Assembly (NCBI GenBank): GCA_030670165.1 | Contig: DAOVCF010000020.1 | Span: 1-16,181, forward strand | Source: Candidatus Stahliibacteriota bacterium | Lineage (GTDB): Bacteria; Hydrothermota; Tepidihabitantia; B3-TA06 | Direction of reading: 5' to 3' | Length of the DNA: 16,181 nucleotides | In this document: one piece after another, positions 14,274 to 16,181 of the stretch | Numbering within the stretch: position 1 is the stretch's first letter | Layout: each line of letters starts with the position of its first letter | The notes under the pieces: generated by a model | What the model saw: only the letters and a program-made list of their open reading frames with translations | What the model was told of the DNA's origin: nothing | Databases searched by the model: none | Translations under genes and position numbers: made by a program

Positions 14274-14897
14274 ATGCGATCCAGCGCACGGAACGTCCAG
14301 CGATTGATTAAGACCTTGAAAGCCAAAGGCATAAAAGACGCAAGGGTCATCAAAGCGTTCGGGGAGGTTCCCCGCCACCTCTTCGTGCCGCCTGGGCTGG
14401 AACACAAGGCGTATCAGGACGCAGCCCTGCCCATAGGCGGGGGACAGACGATCTCCGCTCCATCCACGGTGGCGGCTATGCTTGCCGTACTTCAACTCTC
14501 TCCTTGCGACCGCGTGCTCGAGATCGGAACAGGCTCAGGATTCCAGACAGCGCTCCTGACTAGGCTGGTCGCCGAGGTCTACTCAATCGAGCGCAATCTG
14601 AGCCTGATCAAGGAGGTGGGGAAGAAGCTTATAAGGGCCGGATGCGGAACCGCACAACTTAGAGCCGGGGACGGAATGCTTGGATGGTCACAGCACGCAC
14701 CCTACGACGCGATTATCGTAAGCGCCGGGACGCTAGAAATACCCCAGGCCCTGTTGGATCAACTCAAACCAGGCGGCAGGATGATTATACCTTTAAAGGG
14801 CCGGATCAACCTGATAACCAAAACTCGCGGTGGATTGCGCTTCCGCGAACTCTCCAGCTGCCGATTCGTGCCCCTGCTGCCAGGGCATACGGGCTGA
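14274..14897 (+). CDS. pcm: Protein-L-isoaspartate O-methyltransferase
   Basis: The enzyme transfers methyl from S-adenosylmethionine to abnormal L-isoaspartyl residues, starting repair of aged proteins in the cytosol. The 207 residues include EVPRHLFVPP (31-40), the family signature YQDAALPIGGGQTISAP (47-63), the SAM-binding VLEIGTGSGFQTALL (81-95), the ribose-binding acidic residue in SIER (E106), and LDQLKPGGRMIIPL. The C terminus RFVPLL matches the usual end of the family. ATG 14274 is supported by the promoter directly ahead. No ribosome site is present. The gene is divergent from tRNA-Ser and convergent with the FTR-rubredoxin gene. Confidence 0.95.
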   Translation: MRSSARNVQRLIKTLKAKGIKDARVIKAFGEVPRHLFVPPGLEHKAYQDAALPIGGGQTISAPSTVAAMLAVLQLSPCDRVLEIGTGSGFQTALLTRLVAEVYSIERNLSLIKEVGKKLIRAGCGTAQLRAGDGMLGWSQHAPYDAIIVSAGTLEIPQALLDQLKPGGRMIIPLKGRINLITKTRGGLRFRELSSCRFVPLLPGHTG

Positions 14898-14909
14898 CGC
14901 CCTCTTTTT
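14891..14909 (+). terminator. Candidate intrinsic terminator of pcm
   Basis: GGGC (14891-14894), a TGAC loop and GCCC (14899-14902) form a short GC-rich stem followed by TCTTTTT. The pcm stop codon lies in the loop. A longer alternative pairs AGGGC (14882-14886) with GCCCT. The stem is short, so the call is moderate. Confidence 0.45.
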
Positions 14910-14967
14910 CTCCTCCAGGCAATAGATCGGAAGTCGTGGGATTTAATCCTGTTTTTTCTAGTACGTA

Positions 14968-14986
14968 GCTTCTTAAATTAAGAAGC
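14968..14986. repeat. AT-rich palindrome at the 3' end of the grx/FTR operon
   Basis: GCTTCTTAA and TTAAGAAGC are perfect 9-bp arms around one A, ending 1 base beyond the stop of the FTR-rubredoxin gene (14988-14990). As RNA it would be a 7-bp stem with a 5-base loop. On the minus strand the following bases are A-rich rather than U-rich, so it is at best a non-canonical 3'-end structure. Confidence 0.4.
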
Positions 14987-14987
14987 A

Positions 14988-15503
14988 CTACATAAACCGC
15001 TCGAAGCGTTCCTTTTTTGCCTTGCAGATAGGACACACCCCGGGCGGTTCCTCTCGCGCGCACAGGTATCCGCAGACCCGGCAGCGCCACACCGGCTTGG
15101 AAGTGCCTGTGGGCACCTTTCCCTCCTGTTTTTCCTTAAACTGACTCCTATCCTCGCGCGCAGGTCGCCTTTCCGGTATGGACTCCGGTGCCTTCTCGCC
15201 GCGAAGAACCGAACCCGACACGTATAACGCGCAGTAGCAGGCGTCGTGCTCGGCCAGGTCAGCATCCCGGTAGTCGCACGGGCAGATGATGTCCAGGTCC
15301 TCCTGTTTAACCCCGTCGGCCAATCTACACGGGCATGCCCAGTAGCCGTAGCGGCGCTCGTTGATAAGAAGGCTTCTAACAAGCTCCTTGGTGAACTCGA
15401 TATCCGGATTCAGGTGATAACCTGCGGCCTCGGCCTCCTTATCCAGCCTTTTATATAGCTTATCTACCTCTTCGGGGGTGGGCTCTTTGACCTCCTGGTT
15501 CAC
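14988..15503 (-). CDS. Ferredoxin:thioredoxin reductase catalytic subunit fused to a C-terminal rubredoxin-like domain
   Basis: The 171-residue protein has two parts. Residues 1-100 match the FTR catalytic (beta) subunit with three CxC pairs: C57-P-C59, C74-P-C76 and C89-Y-C91. By analogy four of these hold a 4Fe-4S cluster and two (C59, C91) form the redox disulphide that passes electrons to thioredoxin-like partners. Plant-type enzymes have CHC at the last pair; here it is CYC, and the spacing is X14/X12 instead of X16/X8. Residues 138-171 form a rubredoxin-like iron site, C141-x-x-C144-G and C157-P-x-C160. A charged linker joins them. The start is GTG (15503), overlapping the glutaredoxin-like gene as GTGA, so the two are coupled and likely act together. 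Confidence 0.9.
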   Translation of the reverse strand: MNQEVKEPTPEEVDKLYKRLDKEAEAAGYHLNPDIEFTKELVRSLLINERRYGYWACPCRLADGVKQEDLDIICPCDYRDADLAEHDACYCALYVSGSVLRGEKAPESIPERRPAREDRSQFKEKQEGKVPTGTSKPVWRCRVCGYLCAREEPPGVCPICKAKKERFERFM

Positions 15504-15781
15504 TTCTCCAGCTCCTTGCGAATCTCCTCCGGCTTATAACCTCGAATCACCTTATCGTCGTCTATCACCATTGTTGGGAAGGTGGCAACCGGATTGTACT
15601 TTTTAACCTCCTCGATGACCTTATCCTTCTCTTCCCTACCCAAAAGATCAACATCGATAAAGTAATAATCCACGCCCAACTGGTTAAGTAACCGCTTGGT
15701 CTTCTTGCACCACACGCAGGTGCTTAAAGCGTAAAGGATTACTTTCCCCTTGTTTTCCCCTTCTACGTGCTTCATTTCCAT
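15500..15781 (-). CDS. Glutaredoxin-like thiol-disulphide oxidoreductase
   Basis: The 93-residue thioredoxin-fold protein has the active-site pair C22-V-W-C25, the cis-proline segment TFPTMVID (P69) and the GYKPEEI ending typical of NrdH/glutaredoxin-like proteins. With no classical CPYC it could use the FTR-rubredoxin protein encoded directly downstream as its electron source rather than glutathione. ATG 15781 is chosen because AGGAG lies 7 bases upstream; ATG 15775 is a weaker alternative. A promoter is at 15809-15836. Confidence 0.9.
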   Translation of the reverse strand: MEMKHVEGENKGKVILYALSTCVWCKKTKRLLNQLGVDYYFIDVDLLGREEKDKVIEEVKKYNPVATFPTMVIDDDKVIRGYKPEEIRKELEK

Positions 15782-15808
15782 TGTGTCACTCCTAAGACGT
15801 TCTAAAAG

Positions 15809-15836
15809 ACTATAGAGAAGTGGATGGTGATGTCAA
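15809..15836 (-). promoter_or_regulatory. Promoter of the glutaredoxin/FTR-rubredoxin operon
   Basis: On the minus strand a perfect TTGACA (15836-15831) is 16 bp from TATAGT (15814-15809). The leader of about 22 bases holds the AGGAG ribosome site. The -35 box starts 6 bases after the stop of the VOC gene, leaving no room for a terminator between them. Confidence 0.7.
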
Positions 15837-15842
15837 GCGGTT

Positions 15843-16181
15843 TTATTTATCTACGGAGCCTCCGAACTCTAAAAGCTCCATCACGTTGCCTGCAGGGTCG
15901 CGGATGGCGGCGTAGATTCCGGCCGGGCAGGTCTGGGGTTCGGCGTGGATGAACTCCACATCCTTGGATTTAAGATCAGACATTACCTTGCGAAGGTCTG
16001 AGACCTGGATGTTGACAAGGGTCTGGGCTGCGTTGGGGTAATCGATCTTGAACGGCTTATCCACTTTGTAAAGGAGCACCGACGGGCCATCATGATCCAA
16101 AAGGACGATGTCGGGATAATAGTCCTTGGACTTTACTTCAAAGCCAAGTTTGTTACAGTAGAAGCGGATAGCCGCATCCAT
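15843..16181 (-). CDS. Glyoxalase/bleomycin-resistance (VOC) superfamily protein, 5' end missing
   Basis: The frame is open to the right edge with 112 residues visible. DAAIRFYCNKLGFEV at the visible start is normally preceded in this family by a first beta-strand (as in HxxLxVxDxD), so the ATG at 16181 is probably internal and the true start lies outside the window. RDPAGNVMELLEF near the C terminus carries the usual metal-ligand glutamate of the second module. VOC proteins include glyoxalase I, dioxygenases and antibiotic-binding proteins; substrate cannot be told. Stop TAA is at 15843-15845. Confidence 0.85.
   Translation of the reverse strand: MDAAIRFYCNKLGFEVKSKDYYPDIVLLDHDGPSVLLYKVDKPFKIDYPNAAQTLVNIQVSDLRKVMSDLKSKDVEFIHAEPQTCPAGIYAAIRDPAGNVMELLEFGGSVDK

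Noticed and set aside
1..16181. CRISPR, insertion sequence, prophage or defence island
   Set aside because: No arrays of direct repeats, transposase, integrase or attachment-type repeats were seen. Gene content is housekeeping and envelope genes.

Overview
The window is a gene-dense bacterial chromosome segment of about 16 kb with no gap above 150 bases. Everything in it can be assigned except some regulatory structure. An outer membrane is implied by a phosphate-porin-like barrel, an OmpA-domain protein, a SurA/PpiD-like chaperone and a candidate lipoprotein. Moderate GC, tRNA genes without encoded CCA, and OmpA plus carboxypeptidase-regulatory repeats suggest an uncultured Gram-negative lineage, perhaps of the FCB group or a nearby candidate phylum. 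That placement is a low-confidence inference. No mobile elements, CRISPR arrays or pseudogenes were seen.

Layout. Positions 1-599 (minus) hold the 5' part of a porin O/P-like gene. It is transcribed divergently from a DUF2520 Rossmann-fold gene (748-1587, plus). The DUF2520 gene overlaps, tail to tail by 9 bp, an OmpA-family gene (1579-3264, minus). Going upstream on the minus strand come tRNA-Glu(TTC), sandwiched between genes, and a SurA/PpiD-like gene (3373-5160) with its own promoter. Next is a tightly coupled six-gene operon read from 9592 down to 5221: RmlC-like epimerase, RmlB/LegB-like dehydratase, ribBA, ribH, nusB and a metallophosphoesterase. On the plus strand follow a small candidate lipoprotein (9720-10397) and dnaE (10540-13980). 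tRNA-Ser(GGA) (14053-14142, minus) is divergent from pcm (14274-14897, plus). The right end has a thiol-redox pair on the minus strand, a glutaredoxin-like gene followed by a ferredoxin:thioredoxin reductase-rubredoxin fusion, and a partial glyoxalase/VOC gene cut by the window edge.

How the genes fit together. The surA-like/ompA block serves envelope assembly. ribBA and ribH supply two enzymes of riboflavin synthesis. The rfb pair points to nucleotide-sugar modification. nusB and dnaE are core information genes. The grx/FTR pair handles protein thiols.

The most notable pattern is in the promoters. Nine sigma70-type promoters can be read by eye, and eight have a spacer of exactly 16 bp between a TTGAC(A/T/C) box and a TAnnnT box. 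In four of them (DUF2520, rfbC operon, dnaE, pcm) the -10 box ends only 5-6 bases before the ATG, which predicts leaderless mRNAs. Genes for exported proteins instead have conventional leaders with GGAGG-type ribosome binding sites. All three divergent promoter regions also carry a short palindrome between their -35 boxes, and tRNA-Ser has a long hairpin filling its 5' leader.
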